A stretch of 64,000 nucleotides of DNA from an uncultured Saprospiraceae bacterium (GCA_937921775.1 CAKZUK010000102.1:1-64000); one strand, 5' to 3'; shown: positions 20,173-31,253, counted from the first letter of the stretch. Notes: a model not told the origin generated them from the sequence alone. Program-made: numbers and translations.

Positions 20173-22050
20173 ATGAGAAAACAACTTATCCTTACTCTTG
20201 CCCTTTTATTTCCTTTTTTATTGATGAGTCAAACTGTCATGGTTGAAGGATACGTATTTGAAACGGGTAACAGAGGATACCTCCAACAGGCGACGGTTAC
20301 TATTTTGGATAATGCGACCAAAGCTGTCAAAGGAGAAGTATTTACTGATGAAGCTGGGGTTTTTAAAATGGGTCTACCGGCTGGAAAAGAATATTTGATA
20401 CGCGTAGCAAAGAAACCATTCGAAACGATGGAAAAGATTGTTTCTACTGCTGGTAAAAGCGAAAGTGAAAAGGTCTTTGTTAAATATGAAATGAAGCGTA
20501 TGCCCGGTTATAACTTTGAGGTAACGCTTGCACCTACTCGTACTGATGAAGATGTGGTAGTCGACGCGATTATTGGTGCTCGAATTGAGGTGTACAACAA
20601 TACCACAGACAAGGAAGTAATGACGATTGAAAAAAGTACACAACACGTCTTCAATGTTCGATTTGAACAAGGGAATCACTATACTATTTTGATCAGAAAA
20701 GATCGATACTTTCACAAACGTCTGGAGGCTTACGTAAATGTAAAAGGATGTATTTTATGTTTTGATGGAGTAGGGGATGTGAAGCCTGGTGTAGCAGATG
20801 TATTGACGGAAGGTTTTGAAATGGGGACACTTTTGGCCAACGTAGAGTTAGTGCCAATTGAGCTCAATAAAGAAATTACAATTGAAAACATTTACTACGA
20901 CTATAACAGTGCTCGTATCAAAACGGCTGCTAAAAAAGAGTTAGATAAACTGGTTGTTTTATTGAAAGATAACAATAACTTATTGGTTGAAATTGGATCG
21001 CATACCGACTCACGTGGTGATACTAAATACAATCAAAAATTATCTCAGAAAAGAGCAGAGTCTGTTGTAAGTTACTTGTCATCAAGAGGTGTCATCAAGC
21101 AAAATCTAATAGCAAGAGGATACGGTGAATCTAAGCTTGTGAACCGTTGTGGGAATGGAAAAGATTGTTCAGAAAAACAACATCAAAAAAACAGACGTAC
21201 AGAATTGAAGGTAGTTGGCTTCGTAAATAAAAACGAGGTGGATAATCGATCGCTAGTAAAAATGAAAGAAGAAGAAAAATTCGATCGAATGCTAGCTGAA
21301 CTGGAAGGTTCCGAAATTAAAGTAAAAGAAGGAGATGATATTCCTGATGAGATTAAAAATCAAAAAAATAATAAAGATAAAATTGAAGAAAAGGTAGAGA
21401 AAATCAAAGAGAACATTGAGGAAAAAGACATTCAAAAGCCTGCACAGAAAATAAAAGAAACTACAAGTATTTCTACTCCTGACGTTCAGCGACCTTCTGG
21501 TAGCAATGTTCAAAAACCTACAGCCAACAAACCAACGGTTGCAAAGATTGATACAAGATTACCAAAGCCAACGAAGGATAAGGAAATTGTTGTTCACAAT
21601 CCTATGCCTTCTAAAAAAGAGGAAGTTGCTACTAAGATTGAAAAAGTGAAGACTAAGGTTGATGCTTCTAAAACAGAGCTTATACCAGATGATTCATCTG
21701 AAGAATTTGATGGTTCTGATACCGTAGCAGAGGATGACCCTAGAATCGTTTCTGATCTAGATGTGACTTCGTCTAGAGAATTGAAAAAGCCAAAAAAACT
21801 TGATAAAACGTACACAGGATATCGTGTTGAATTCACGACTTCTATGTCTGAGTTACCAGTGAGTCACCAGATATTTTCTCGTCACGGCAACATTATTGTT
21901 GAAGAAAATAAGGACGGGAATTTCGCATATCTTCTTGGTGATTTCGATGATGAAGAAGATGCAAATGACTTTTTAAATAACATTCTGATTAAGCGATATC
22001 CAGGAGCTAGAGTGATTCGATATTCGAAAGGGCGTCGCGTGATGCGATAG
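20173..22050 (+). CDS. OmpA-family outer membrane protein with N-terminal carboxypeptidase-regulatory-like domain and C-terminal SPOR-like segment (ORF start 20134; signal peptide from 20173)
   Basis: IYYDYNSARIKTAAKKELDKL...VEIGSHTDSRGDTKYNQKLSQKRAESVVSYL...NRRTELKVV; disordered K/E/T-rich linker; C-terminal YRVEFTTSMSELPVSHQIFSRHG. Confidence 0.9.
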   Translation: MRKQLILTLALLFPFLLMSQTVMVEGYVFETGNRGYLQQATVTILDNATKAVKGEVFTDEAGVFKMGLPAGKEYLIRVAKKPFETMEKIVSTAGKSESEKVFVKYEMKRMPGYNFEVTLAPTRTDEDVVVDAIIGARIEVYNNTTDKEVMTIEKSTQHVFNVRFEQGNHYTILIRKDRYFHKRLEAYVNVKGCILCFDGVGDVKPGVADVLTEGFEMGTLLANVELVPIELNKEITIENIYYDYNSARIKTAAKKELDKLVVLLKDNNNLLVEIGSHTDSRGDTKYNQKLSQKRAESVVSYLSSRGVIKQNLIARGYGESKLVNRCGNGKDCSEKQHQKNRRTELKVVGFVNKNEVDNRSLVKMKEEEKFDRMLAELEGSEIKVKEGDDIPDEIKNQKNNKDKIEEKVEKIKENIEEKDIQKPAQKIKETTSISTPDVQRPSGSNVQKPTANKPTVAKIDTRLPKPTKDKEIVVHNPMPSKKEEVATKIEKVKTKVDASKTELIPDDSSEEFDGSDTVAEDDPRIVSDLDVTSSRELKKPKKLDKTYTGYRVEFTTSMSELPVSHQIFSRHGNIIVEENKDGNFAYLLGDFDDEEDANDFLNNILIKRYPGARVIRYSKGRRVMR

Positions 22051-22052
22051 CT

Positions 22053-22103
22053 CCAAATAAAAAAGATTTTTTTGTTCGTGACAAAAAGATCTTTTTTATT
22101 TGG
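22053..22103 (+). terminator. Intrinsic terminator
   Basis: 15-bp perfect stem CCAAATAAAAAAGAT/ATCTTTTTTATTTGG directly after the OmpA gene. Confidence 0.85.
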
Positions 22104-22327
22104 CGTGGTAATTAGAGCGGTAGTTACCGTTTTTTACACGACGATAAATTCTTATACCTATTCTCTCCTGTTATTGAACTTTTATCATCCCTATTACGAA
22201 CTCGTTAAAGCTAGTGATCCGCCGCTTAAATGATTGAACAGTATGTTGCTGCATTTCGAGTGTAAAAACCGAAGAAATACTGCTCAATTATTTCGGACTA
22301 GTCGCACTAGTAGGCTAATTCTAGTTC

Positions 22328-22375
22328 AAATGTTTACCTCTCAAATCGGACATTTATTTAATCCTTATCCCTAAC
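22328..22375. repeat. Second copy of family A repeat end
   Basis: TGTTTACCTCTCAAATCGGACATTTATTTAATCCTTATCCCTA matches 17647-17690 (TATTTACGATCTCAAATGGGACAGTTATTTAATCCTTATCCCTTA); adjacent inverted arms GATTGAACAGTAT / ATACTGCTCAAT at about 22230-22300. Confidence 0.7.
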
Positions 22376-22413
22376 GCAACAATCTAACTACCAACCACAG
22401 TTCCGCCGCAGCG

Positions 22414-23634
22414 CTACTCATTCAAATCCCAATTGTATTCCATGTACTTTACCTTTGCTTTGTTTGTTGCTTTAGTAGAAGCATACTTATTGACATAGCT
22501 AACAATGTCACCAAAGTCAACAGCATACCATTCGAATATTTTAGAAATTTCGATCTCGCTAGCGCCTACCTTATTGTAAGCCTTATTGTTGATAAAAGAT
22601 TTAGCTTGACCTTCAAAATTTGATTCCAAATTTCTGGAAGTCCATGCTTTGTTCAAAAGTGGCGGACATGATTTTGCCGCACAGTTGACTGCAAAGTGAA
22701 TTCTAGCATCTTTATAAGTTGGACGGAGAATGTCATTTTCAATGTTGTTTAAAGAATAGGTTTTGCTACCGAGTTTAATCCATTTTTTATCCCAAGGTTT
22801 TCCATTCTCTAAGTCAGTGATACTTTTAACAGGATAATTATTTACAATTAATTTCACAGTAAATGCATTGTAAGCATTTATCCAATAGGCCATTTTTTCT
22901 CCTTTTGACCATGAGTTTTCAATTGGATTATCTGCAAGGGTTTTTAAGTAATTATCCAATTTCGCAACATCACTTTTAAAACCTTTATAGTTTACTTTTC
23001 CACTAGAACTAACATGCCTACTAAGGAGCCCATTCCAATCACTGTGTTTGTGAATTGGATTAGCCTGAATTTCTTTTGCTTTGGAATCCATTTTTTCCAA
23101 TACTTTATCAGATCCAGATCCAGATGTCTTCACGGGGGGGGTAATAATTGGAGGTTTTGTTGAGTTTGGTTTCGGTGGTGGTGGCGCGGTGTTACTAGTG
23201 CTGACAGTCTTGCCGGAAGGTCTAGGAGGCTTGTTGACTTCCACATCCTGTACAGAAGGCTTTTGTTTTTGCTCTACGTTTCTAGCAGTTTCCTTTAGCT
23301 CCGCTGCTTTGTCTATCGCGGTTTTAGCAGCCTTGGAGCTGGTTTTATCAGCTACGTCTTTCATTTTTTTACTAATGTCTTCCTTCTTGTCGGATACCGC
23401 AGTAACGGATTCGTTGATTCCTTCAGCCATACCTTTCGTCATTTCCTCTACTTTAATCTGGGCTGAGCTGGCCTCATTCGCTACTTGTTCAGCAGCAGGT
23501 GCAATAAGCTCGGCAGGATTAATAAGGGTTGTAGCATCGGTTTCAGTTGAATTTTGCGAACTAGTATCTGATCCACAAGCAATAAAACTGGCAATACTGA
23601 GAGCAAATAAGGTGATTAATGTGAGATTTTTCAT
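22414..23634 (-). CDS. DUF547 domain lipoprotein
   Basis: Lipobox SIASFIACGS; W..LL..HVSSSGKVNYKGF...AYWINAYNAFTVKLIV...RIHFAVNCAAKSCPPL. Confidence 0.88.
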   Translation of the reverse strand: MKNLTLITLFALSIASFIACGSDTSSQNSTETDATTLINPAELIAPAAEQVANEASSAQIKVEEMTKGMAEGINESVTAVSDKKEDISKKMKDVADKTSSKAAKTAIDKAAELKETARNVEQKQKPSVQDVEVNKPPRPSGKTVSTSNTAPPPPKPNSTKPPIITPPVKTSGSGSDKVLEKMDSKAKEIQANPIHKHSDWNGLLSRHVSSSGKVNYKGFKSDVAKLDNYLKTLADNPIENSWSKGEKMAYWINAYNAFTVKLIVNNYPVKSITDLENGKPWDKKWIKLGSKTYSLNNIENDILRPTYKDARIHFAVNCAAKSCPPLLNKAWTSRNLESNFEGQAKSFINNKAYNKVGASEIEISKIFEWYAVDFGDIVSYVNKYASTKATNKAKVKYMEYNWDLNE

Positions 23635-24030
23635 GTTTTGAAATATTTTGTAATCCTATTTATTAGAAATTTGGTACTAGACTTTGGTGTAATCTTTCCA
23701 AATGCTGTAAGTAAATTACCAATCTAGACCCATTTAAAACAGCTATCCAAATCAATATGTTGTAAAATCCTCAGGGCTTTGTTCAGAATCGGACATTTTA
23801 GCAAACTTTTTAATTCAAATCAATAATGTGCAAAAAAGTGCTTTTACTGTGTAGATCTTCCACTTGATCAAATGATTGAACTGTTTGACTTTTTACAAAA
23901 AATAAGAGTAAAAATAGGCTTTGGACATGCTATGAAATTTATTACTTTTACACACGTTTTAGTTCTGTACTTTTTTAATTAAACTTACAAGCAATACGAT
24001 TTTAAATAACGAATGTTGAATGATTGAAAT

Positions 24031-24939
24031 ATGTCTGTAAAGGTAGAACAATTAACGAAAATATACGGTGAGCAAAAGGCAATCGATTCTATTAGTTTTG
24101 AAGCTAATAAGGGAGAGGTTTTGGGCTTTCTTGGACCTAATGGTGCAGGGAAGACAACCACGATGAAGATCGTTACCTGTTTTATCCCCCAGTCTAGTGG
24201 AAAAGCTACGGTCTGTGGCTACGATACCGAGAAACATCCAATAGAAGTACGCAGGGAGATTGGCTATTTGCCAGAACATAATCCGCTATATAAAGAGATG
24301 TACGTCAAGGAATACTTGAATTTTATTGCAGGTGTTCACAAACTTTCTAATAAACGAAAGCGAATTGACGAGATGATTGAACGAACGGGGCTCGGATTAG
24401 AACAAAAAAAGAAGATTGGAGCACTTTCCAAAGGCTATCGTCAGCGGGTTGGTTTGGCGCAAGCCATGCTACATGATCCATCGGTATTGATTTTGGATGA
24501 ACCAACTTCAGGACTTGATCCGAATCAACTCATTGAAATCAGAAACTTAATTAAATCCTTTGGAAAGGAAAAAACGGTGATTTTCTCGACCCACATCATG
24601 CAAGAGGTACAAGCAATCTGTGATCGAGTATTGATCATCAATCGAGGAAAAATTGTGGCAGATGATCCGATCGAAAACTTACAACAACGGGTTAGAGGAG
24701 AAGCAATCGTGACGGTCGAATTTATGCAAAAGACAACAATGGCTAAACTCGAATCACTCCAAGGTGTTGAGCGGGTTGAATCCATCGGAGATAATAAATG
24801 GAAGTTGATCGCTGAGGCTAAACATGATATACGGCCTGAGATATTCAACTTTGCAGTAAAAGAAAAATTAATCTTGTTGGGAATGAGCAAAGATCTATTT
24901 AGTGTGGAAGATGTGTTCCAGCAGTTGACTAGAGAGTAG
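24031..24939 (+). CDS. gldA: Gliding motility-associated ABC transporter ATP-binding subunit GldA
   Basis: Walker A GPNGAGKTTT, signature LSKGYRQRVGLAQAM, Walker B VLILDEPTSGLDPNQ; followed by gldF and gldG. Confidence 0.92.
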   Translation: MSVKVEQLTKIYGEQKAIDSISFEANKGEVLGFLGPNGAGKTTTMKIVTCFIPQSSGKATVCGYDTEKHPIEVRREIGYLPEHNPLYKEMYVKEYLNFIAGVHKLSNKRKRIDEMIERTGLGLEQKKKIGALSKGYRQRVGLAQAMLHDPSVLILDEPTSGLDPNQLIEIRNLIKSFGKEKTVIFSTHIMQEVQAICDRVLIINRGKIVADDPIENLQQRVRGEAIVTVEFMQKTTMAKLESLQGVERVESIGDNKWKLIAEAKHDIRPEIFNFAVKEKLILLGMSKDLFSVEDVFQQLTRE

Positions 24940-25068
24940 AAAGAGGATGAAGTTAGAAGAGGGAAGTTTTTCCGCGGCATTCGATTTTGAGCTGACTACG
25001 ATATACGGATTTACGATAGAGGGAAACTTCGGACTCCGGTCTTCGGTTTTCCGACTTAAAAAAAACAT

Positions 25069-25800
25069 ATGTACAGTATTTTTCAAAAAGAAGTAAAAGC
25101 ATTTTTTTCCTCAATGGTAGGATACGTAGTGATCGGAGTTTTTCTGGTGCTACTCGGATTGGTGATGTGGGTTTTTGAAGACACATCAGTTTTGAGTTAT
25201 AACTATGCCACTATGGATACCTTATTTACCATGGCGCCTATGATTTTTATGTTTCTAATCCCAGCCATTACCATGCGTTCCTTTGCGGAAGAAAAGCAAA
25301 CAGGAACTATTGAGTTGCTCACTACACGGCCTTTAAGCGACTTGGAAATCATTTTAGGGAAGTACTTTGCAAATGTATTGTTACTTTTATTTGCACTGAT
25401 TCCAACTATCCTGTATTACTATACGATTTACGAGTTGGGTTCTCCTAAAGGAAATATTGACTCAGGAGCAACTATCGGATCTTACTTAGGTTTATTTTTA
25501 TTGGGAGGTGCTTTTATAGCAATAGGTTTATTTGCATCCTCGCTTTCTAGTAATCAAATTACTTCATTTATACTAGCAACCTTTCTTTGCTTCTTTATTC
25601 ATTGGGGATTTTTTTACTTAAGTAAAATGCCCAGTTTTATAGGAAGCATTGACGACGTTATCCAACGAATTGGAATGGAATATCATTACCTATCTATTAG
25701 TCGTGGTTTGATTGACAGTCGCAATGTCATTTACTTTTTATCTGTCATTGCTTTTTTTCTAGGCTGTACACATGTTTCTTTAGGAAGTAGAAAATGGTAG
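25069..25800 (+). CDS. gldF: Gliding motility-associated ABC transporter permease GldF
   Basis: ABC-2 permease, MRSFAEEKQTGTIELLTTRPLSDLEIILGKY; downstream of gldA. Confidence 0.92.
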   Translation: MYSIFQKEVKAFFSSMVGYVVIGVFLVLLGLVMWVFEDTSVLSYNYATMDTLFTMAPMIFMFLIPAITMRSFAEEKQTGTIELLTTRPLSDLEIILGKYFANVLLLLFALIPTILYYYTIYELGSPKGNIDSGATIGSYLGLFLLGGAFIAIGLFASSLSSNQITSFILATFLCFFIHWGFFYLSKMPSFIGSIDDVIQRIGMEYHYLSISRGLIDSRNVIYFLSVIAFFLGCTHVSLGSRKW

Positions 25801-25983
25801 CTAAACGCGAATACTTGTATGGGCTACTGCAAACCTTAGTTAAAAGTCAAAGGATATAATGAGCAGAGTTCAGCTAGAAGTTTGAGTATATAGTCAAGCA
25901 AATTATTTTTTGTGTAATACAAATTGAGCAGTCAAGAAATTTAAGATTTAAAACTTATTTCTGATAACTCAAAAATTGAACAA

Positions 25984-27684
25984 ATGGGAAAGAATAAAAA
26001 AAATCAATCTTTAATACAGCTCGCTCTCTTCTTGGGGATACTCGTGTTTATCAATATACTGTCAAGTTATGTTTACAAAAGTGCTGACTTGACAGAAGAA
26101 GGTCGTTTTACTTTAACACAACCTACCAAAGACTTGATGAACGAGATTGATGATGTCCTTTACATACAGGTGCTTTTGGAAGGGGACTTCCCTGCAGGTT
26201 TCAAACGTTTACAAACTGCTACAAAAGAATTGTTGGATGATATGAGATCGGTAAATGGGAACATAGAATATGAATTCTTAAATCCAGGAGAAGGATCTGT
26301 TCAAGAAATAAATGAAAGAAGAGAGGTATTAGCTAAAGATGGAATCGTTCCGACTAATCTTCGAGTAAAGGATGTAGACGAAACGAAGGAGTTACTAATT
26401 TTCCCTTGGGCAATTATTAATTACAAAGGTCGAAGTGTTAATGTTAACTTGCTGGAAAGTGAAGTGCTTGGAATGTCAGGTGAGGTAACTTTGAACAATT
26501 CGGTTAGTCTTCTGGAATACAAATTAACTTCAGGTATTCAACGCATACGAACCACTAAGAAAAAGGCAGTCTTGTTTACTACCGGTCATGGTGAGTTAGA
26601 AACCATTCAATTGCTCGATATCCAACGAGCGATTTATAAAAAATACAACGTCGGACAAATTAACCTCGATAGCATCATTAGTCTTTCCGACGAAATAGGT
26701 GCTTTAGTTATCGCCAAGCCAAAAACGGCATTCTCATCTCGTGACAAATTTTTGATCGATCAATATGCTATGCGAGGAGGAAGAGTAATGTGGCTCATTG
26801 ATCAACTAGGTGTCAATCTGGATAGCCTTCGGATGGTCCCACGTTTTATGCCGAGAGAAAATAATCTCGCACTAGAAGATATGCTTTTTAACTATGGTGT
26901 AAAAGTAAAATCAAATTTGATACTCGATTTAGAATGTACTCAAATTCCTTTGGTCACCGGACAACTAGGTGATGGCCCCCAATATGATTTCTTCCCTTGG
27001 TATTATCATCCGGTTGTTGCTCCAACTTCAACACATCCAATCGTTAAAAACCTAGAACGGGTTAATTTCCTGTTCCCAAGTTCTATTGATACTTTCAGAA
27101 CCAAAACGCCGATCAAGAAGACTGTGTTACTATCTTCTTCAAAATATTCTAAGATACAGCGAATACCAATTGAATTGAATTTTGAAGTTTTACGCCAGAA
27201 ACCAAAGCAGGAGTTTTTTAATAAACCTGCACAACCAATAGCCGTTTTGCTGGAAGGAATATTTCCATCTCTCTATGAAAATAGAGTGCCTCAAGGAATG
27301 TTGGATGGTCTTGAAAGTTTAAACCTTCAGTACCTTCCCAAAAGTAGTCCAACCAAAATGATCGTAGTGTCAGATGGAGATTTAGCAAGAAATTTAATTG
27401 TTGATGTTGAAGCACAAAAAGTAAAAACTTTAGGATTCAATCCATACGATAAACGGATTTATGGCAATAAGAATTTTTTAATTAATGCAATAGAATACTT
27501 GGTTGACGACTCTGGAGTCATGGAATCACGATCAAAAGAAGTTAAGTTAAGAATGCTTGATACCACAAGAGCAAGGGCAGAAAAAACGAAATGGCAGATG
27601 GTAAATATCATTTTGCCGATCCTGTTCTTATTGCTTTTTGGCTTCTTGTATAATTATAATCGACGACGCAAATACGCGGCATAG
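25984..27684 (+). CDS. gldG: Gliding motility-associated ABC transporter substrate-binding protein GldG
   Basis: N-terminal TM, DLTEEGRFTLTQPTKDLMNEIDD...; C-terminal TM; adjacent to gldF. Confidence 0.92.
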   Translation: MGKNKKNQSLIQLALFLGILVFINILSSYVYKSADLTEEGRFTLTQPTKDLMNEIDDVLYIQVLLEGDFPAGFKRLQTATKELLDDMRSVNGNIEYEFLNPGEGSVQEINERREVLAKDGIVPTNLRVKDVDETKELLIFPWAIINYKGRSVNVNLLESEVLGMSGEVTLNNSVSLLEYKLTSGIQRIRTTKKKAVLFTTGHGELETIQLLDIQRAIYKKYNVGQINLDSIISLSDEIGALVIAKPKTAFSSRDKFLIDQYAMRGGRVMWLIDQLGVNLDSLRMVPRFMPRENNLALEDMLFNYGVKVKSNLILDLECTQIPLVTGQLGDGPQYDFFPWYYHPVVAPTSTHPIVKNLERVNFLFPSSIDTFRTKTPIKKTVLLSSSKYSKIQRIPIELNFEVLRQKPKQEFFNKPAQPIAVLLEGIFPSLYENRVPQGMLDGLESLNLQYLPKSSPTKMIVVSDGDLARNLIVDVEAQKVKTLGFNPYDKRIYGNKNFLINAIEYLVDDSGVMESRSKEVKLRMLDTTRARAEKTKWQMVNIILPILFLLLFGFLYNYNRRRKYAA

Positions 27685-27816
27685 GAAGCTGGGTACTTGG
27701 AAGAAGGATTGAGAAATTTCACTCGGGTGCAGAGCCAGCTTAGAACTAGATCAATTCTGCAATTTGAAATTTTTACCAGTTGCCATTTTCAAGTCCAACT
27801 TTGTAAATAAAATTTT

Positions 27817-28833
27817 ATGAAAAAGACATTAGTATTATTATTAGTTTTCGTTTTATTGGGTGGAGGTGTATATTGGTTCACTCAAGAATCGAAAGGTCCT
27901 ATTACGACTGTTAAAGCAGGTGATCGAGATTTTGCGGTAAAAAATACGGACCAAATTGGGAAGATATTTATTGCAGATAGAACGGGATTGGAATCCACCT
28001 TAGATAGAAAAGATGGCGGCTGGATTTACAACAACTCTTATAAGGTTCGTCAAGATGCTGTCGGAAATTTATTGCAAACCATTAGTGAATTGGAAGTTAA
28101 ATTTATTCCACCTAACAAAGGAATTCCTGTCATCGTCAAAACATTGGCTGCACATGGAGTGAAAGTGGAGATTTACGATTTGCAAGGGGAAATGATGAAA
28201 ACCTATTACGTTGGTGGAACGACCAATGATGAGCGCGCTACTTACATGATCATGGATGAGGCAGAACAACCTTACGCCATGCACATCCCTACGATGGAAG
28301 GAAACCTAAGGCTGCGATATCGAATTGATGGAGATGATTGGAGAGATCGTGCTGTTTTTAGCGACAAGCCAGCTGATATTGATTTTGTATCTATTGAGTA
28401 TCCTAAGCAAAAGAACAAATCATTTATAATAGAAAGAAAAGATAGCGGTTATGAAGTTTCACCTTTTTACGATGTGACTCCGACTATTACCAAATCATTC
28501 AGAAAAGGATATGATGAAAAATTCTTTAAAGAATTTACAGGGCTTATCGCTGAAAGTTTTCAGAATGACAAACCAGATAAAGAAGCTATTTTGTCGATGG
28601 TGCCTTTTGCTATCGTTACCGTAAAAAATAAAAAAGGACAAGAGACCTCAGCCAAATTTCACGCAGTTCGACATCTTGATTCCGACGGATCGAAGATGGA
28701 CAATGCAGATTTAAATGCGAAATCAGCTATTGAACGGTATAATGTAGCCCATAGTAGTGGCGACTTTATGTTGGCTCAACAACTTCTTTTCGGTAAAATA
28801 TTTTGGTCATATGAATCATTTTTTGAAATCTAG
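27817..28833 (+). CDS. DUF4340-like protein
   Basis: 338 aa with N-terminal TM; ...FAVKNTDQIGKIFIADRTGLESTLDRKDGGWIYNNSYKVRQDAVGNLLQTISELEV pattern. Confidence 0.75.
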   Translation: MKKTLVLLLVFVLLGGGVYWFTQESKGPITTVKAGDRDFAVKNTDQIGKIFIADRTGLESTLDRKDGGWIYNNSYKVRQDAVGNLLQTISELEVKFIPPNKGIPVIVKTLAAHGVKVEIYDLQGEMMKTYYVGGTTNDERATYMIMDEAEQPYAMHIPTMEGNLRLRYRIDGDDWRDRAVFSDKPADIDFVSIEYPKQKNKSFIIERKDSGYEVSPFYDVTPTITKSFRKGYDEKFFKEFTGLIAESFQNDKPDKEAILSMVPFAIVTVKNKKGQETSAKFHAVRHLDSDGSKMDNADLNAKSAIERYNVAHSSGDFMLAQQLLFGKIFWSYESFFEI

Positions 28834-30091
28834 TATTTTTCTATTACTGGTATTGATTACCGGTAGCTCTTTTGTTGCTTACAGTCCGGATTGGGGATTC
28901 TTCGGCCATCGACGTATCAATCGCATGGCTGTGTTTACCTTGCCGGAAGATATTTTTGGTTTTTACAAAAAGCATATTGAATTTGTAACGGAGCATGCGG
29001 TTGATCCCGATAAGCGACGTTATGCCACCAAGCATGAGGCGGTTCGTCATTATATTGATATCGATCATTGGGGAACCTTTCCTTTTGATGATGTACCTCG
29101 TGACTGGACCTCTGCTTTAGTGAAGTATACGGAAGTAAGTATGCTTGGCCCAAAAGGAGATACTATTCAATTGTTTGGAGACAAGGCAGTGGAATTGGTA
29201 GACGATGAATTTCTAAAAGTTACCAGAAAATCAAGCCTTCGAAAACTAAAGAAGGAAAATATCCTAATCGATAAAAAGAAATACCGAACGTTTTTCAAAG
29301 ATCAGATTCAGCCCAATTTTTATGAAGAAGATTGGTTGATTGATACGAAGGCATTTAAAGCATTTTATTTTGAGGAGACCGGGATAGATTTGAAAACCAA
29401 AACCGTTTTTGCGGTAGATCACTTTTCAGAATACGGAATTTTGCCCTACAATTTGATCAGTATGCAAAATCGGTTGACCAAAGCTTTCGAAAAGAAAAAC
29501 ATCAAGTACATTCTAAGCCTCTCTGCTGATTTTGGTCATTATATAGGTGATGCACATGTACCTTTGCACACCACAGAAAATTATAATGGACAACTGACCG
29601 ATCAGCTTGGTATTCACGCCTTTTGGGAAAGCCGACTCCCCGAACTTTTCGCAGATACAGAATATGACTTTTTCGTTGGGAAAGCCAATTACATTTCAGA
29701 CCCTCAAGAATTTTACTGGGACATCGTTTTGAAAAGCCATTCCTATTTGGATAGTGTCTTGTTGATTGAAAAATCACTTAGTCTAACTGTAGCTGAAGAT
29801 AAACAATTTTGTTTTGAAGACCGTTTAGGACGAACTATTTACACTCAATGTGAGGACTATGCAAAAATCTATAGCAACCGTTTGGACGGTATGGTAGAGG
29901 ATCGAATGCGTGCCTCTGTCTATGCCTTGGGTTGCGCTTGGTACACCGCTTGGGTTGATGCCGGTAAGCCAAACCTTGAGGGACTCGACCGATTCAAACC
30001 GGACGAGGCTTTTCAAAAACAGATTGAACAGGAAGAGGCATCGTTTAAGAAAGGAGAGGCTAAGGGGCGGAAGCATGGAGGGGCGAATTGA
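28811..30091 (+). CDS. Zinc-dependent phospholipase C/S1-P1 nuclease-like secreted protein (start revised from 28757; overlaps previous CDS by 23 nt)
   Basis: Signal peptide MNHFLKSSIFLLLVLITGSSFV at codon 19 of the ORF; WGFFGHRRINRMAVFTLP, HYIDIDHW, LSADFGHYIGDAHVPLHTTENYNGQ. Confidence 0.8.
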   Translation: MNHFLKSSIFLLLVLITGSSFVAYSPDWGFFGHRRINRMAVFTLPEDIFGFYKKHIEFVTEHAVDPDKRRYATKHEAVRHYIDIDHWGTFPFDDVPRDWTSALVKYTEVSMLGPKGDTIQLFGDKAVELVDDEFLKVTRKSSLRKLKKENILIDKKKYRTFFKDQIQPNFYEEDWLIDTKAFKAFYFEETGIDLKTKTVFAVDHFSEYGILPYNLISMQNRLTKAFEKKNIKYILSLSADFGHYIGDAHVPLHTTENYNGQLTDQLGIHAFWESRLPELFADTEYDFFVGKANYISDPQEFYWDIVLKSHSYLDSVLLIEKSLSLTVAEDKQFCFEDRLGRTIYTQCEDYAKIYSNRLDGMVEDRMRASVYALGCAWYTAWVDAGKPNLEGLDRFKPDEAFQKQIEQEEASFKKGEAKGRKHGGAN

Positions 30092-30284
30092 AATCACAAT
30101 TTCAATTATAGTAAAGTTTCAATGGCAGTTGCAGTGAAGTATCAGTTGTAATTTCAGCGGCACTGAGAGTAGTAATTTCAGTTTTCACTCGATGTTTGGG
30201 ATTTTGGCTGGTGTGCATTTTAATTTCGACCAGTCTGGCACCTGACAGGTTCCAATTCTAATTCCTTTTCCTTACATTTGCCAC

Positions 30285-31253
30285 ATGGAAAATCGCTTAG
30301 GAATAGCCTTTAAGGGCATGGCCATGGGAATGGCTGAAGTTATACCCGGAGTATCGGGAGGAACCATAGCTTTCATCACGGGCATCTATGAAAAGTTGCT
30401 GAATTCGATAAAGGCATTTGGCCCATCATTAATTAGCACATTTCGCAAGGACGGATTTGCAGGTGCCTGGAATACCATCAATGGAAATTTCTTAGTTTTT
30501 CTATTGGGAGGTATGGTTTTAGGAATCGTAGTTGGTGTCTTTGGAATTTCATTTCTATTGGAAACATATCCGCCAGCAGTATGGGCATTCTTTTTCGGAT
30601 TGATCATCGCTTCTGCTATTTATGTAGGGAAGCAGATTGAAAAATGGCGTTGGCAGGAAGTGATCGCATTGATTATAGGTACTGCTGTTGCCTATGCCAT
30701 TACAGTGATCAGCCCTGCAGAAGGGTCTTCCTCTTATTTCTTTGTCTTTATCTCTGGAATGATTGCCATCTCTGCTTTAATTTTGCCAGGAATATCGGGG
30801 AGTTTTATTCTGCTTTTGATGGGAATGTATTCCTTCATTATTACAGATACTTTGAAGCCAGCTTTGAAGACGCTTGATCCTGATAAGTTAGTCATCATGT
30901 TTGTATTTGCTTTGGGATGTCTGACTGGATTGATGACGGTATCTCGTTTATTGTCTTGGACTTTTAAGCATTTTCGATCCGTCACACTCGCTATTCTAAC
31001 AGGCTTTATGCTTGGTTCACTCAACAAAATCTGGCCTTGGCGAAACGCAACCAAGTGGATGACTGAAGAAGGTGGCATCATTGATTCACTAGCCGGGGGT
31101 GTCATTCCCAAAAAAATATTGATGGAGCAGAATGTTTTACCATCAGGATATACTGCTGGAGAACCTTTGGTACTAGCTGTTGTTATCTGTGCGATATTAG
31201 GTTTCGCTGCTGTGTTTTTATTAGAACGATTTGGCAGTGAGTCTAAGCATTAG
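30285..31253 (+). CDS. DUF368 membrane protein (polyprenyl-phosphate transporter family)
   Basis: GMAMGMAEVIPGVSGGTIAFITGIYEKLL and LILPGISGSFILLLMGMY motifs. Confidence 0.93.
   Translation: MENRLGIAFKGMAMGMAEVIPGVSGGTIAFITGIYEKLLNSIKAFGPSLISTFRKDGFAGAWNTINGNFLVFLLGGMVLGIVVGVFGISFLLETYPPAVWAFFFGLIIASAIYVGKQIEKWRWQEVIALIIGTAVAYAITVISPAEGSSSYFFVFISGMIAISALILPGISGSFILLLMGMYSFIITDTLKPALKTLDPDKLVIMFVFALGCLTGLMTVSRLLSWTFKHFRSVTLAILTGFMLGSLNKIWPWRNATKWMTEEGGIIDSLAGGVIPKKILMEQNVLPSGYTAGEPLVLAVVICAILGFAAVFLLERFGSESKH

Noticed and set aside
23081-23641. 186-aa plus-strand ORF antisense to the DUF547 gene
   Set aside because: Opposite strand of a well-supported lipoprotein gene; V/S/F-rich shadow translation with no domain signal.
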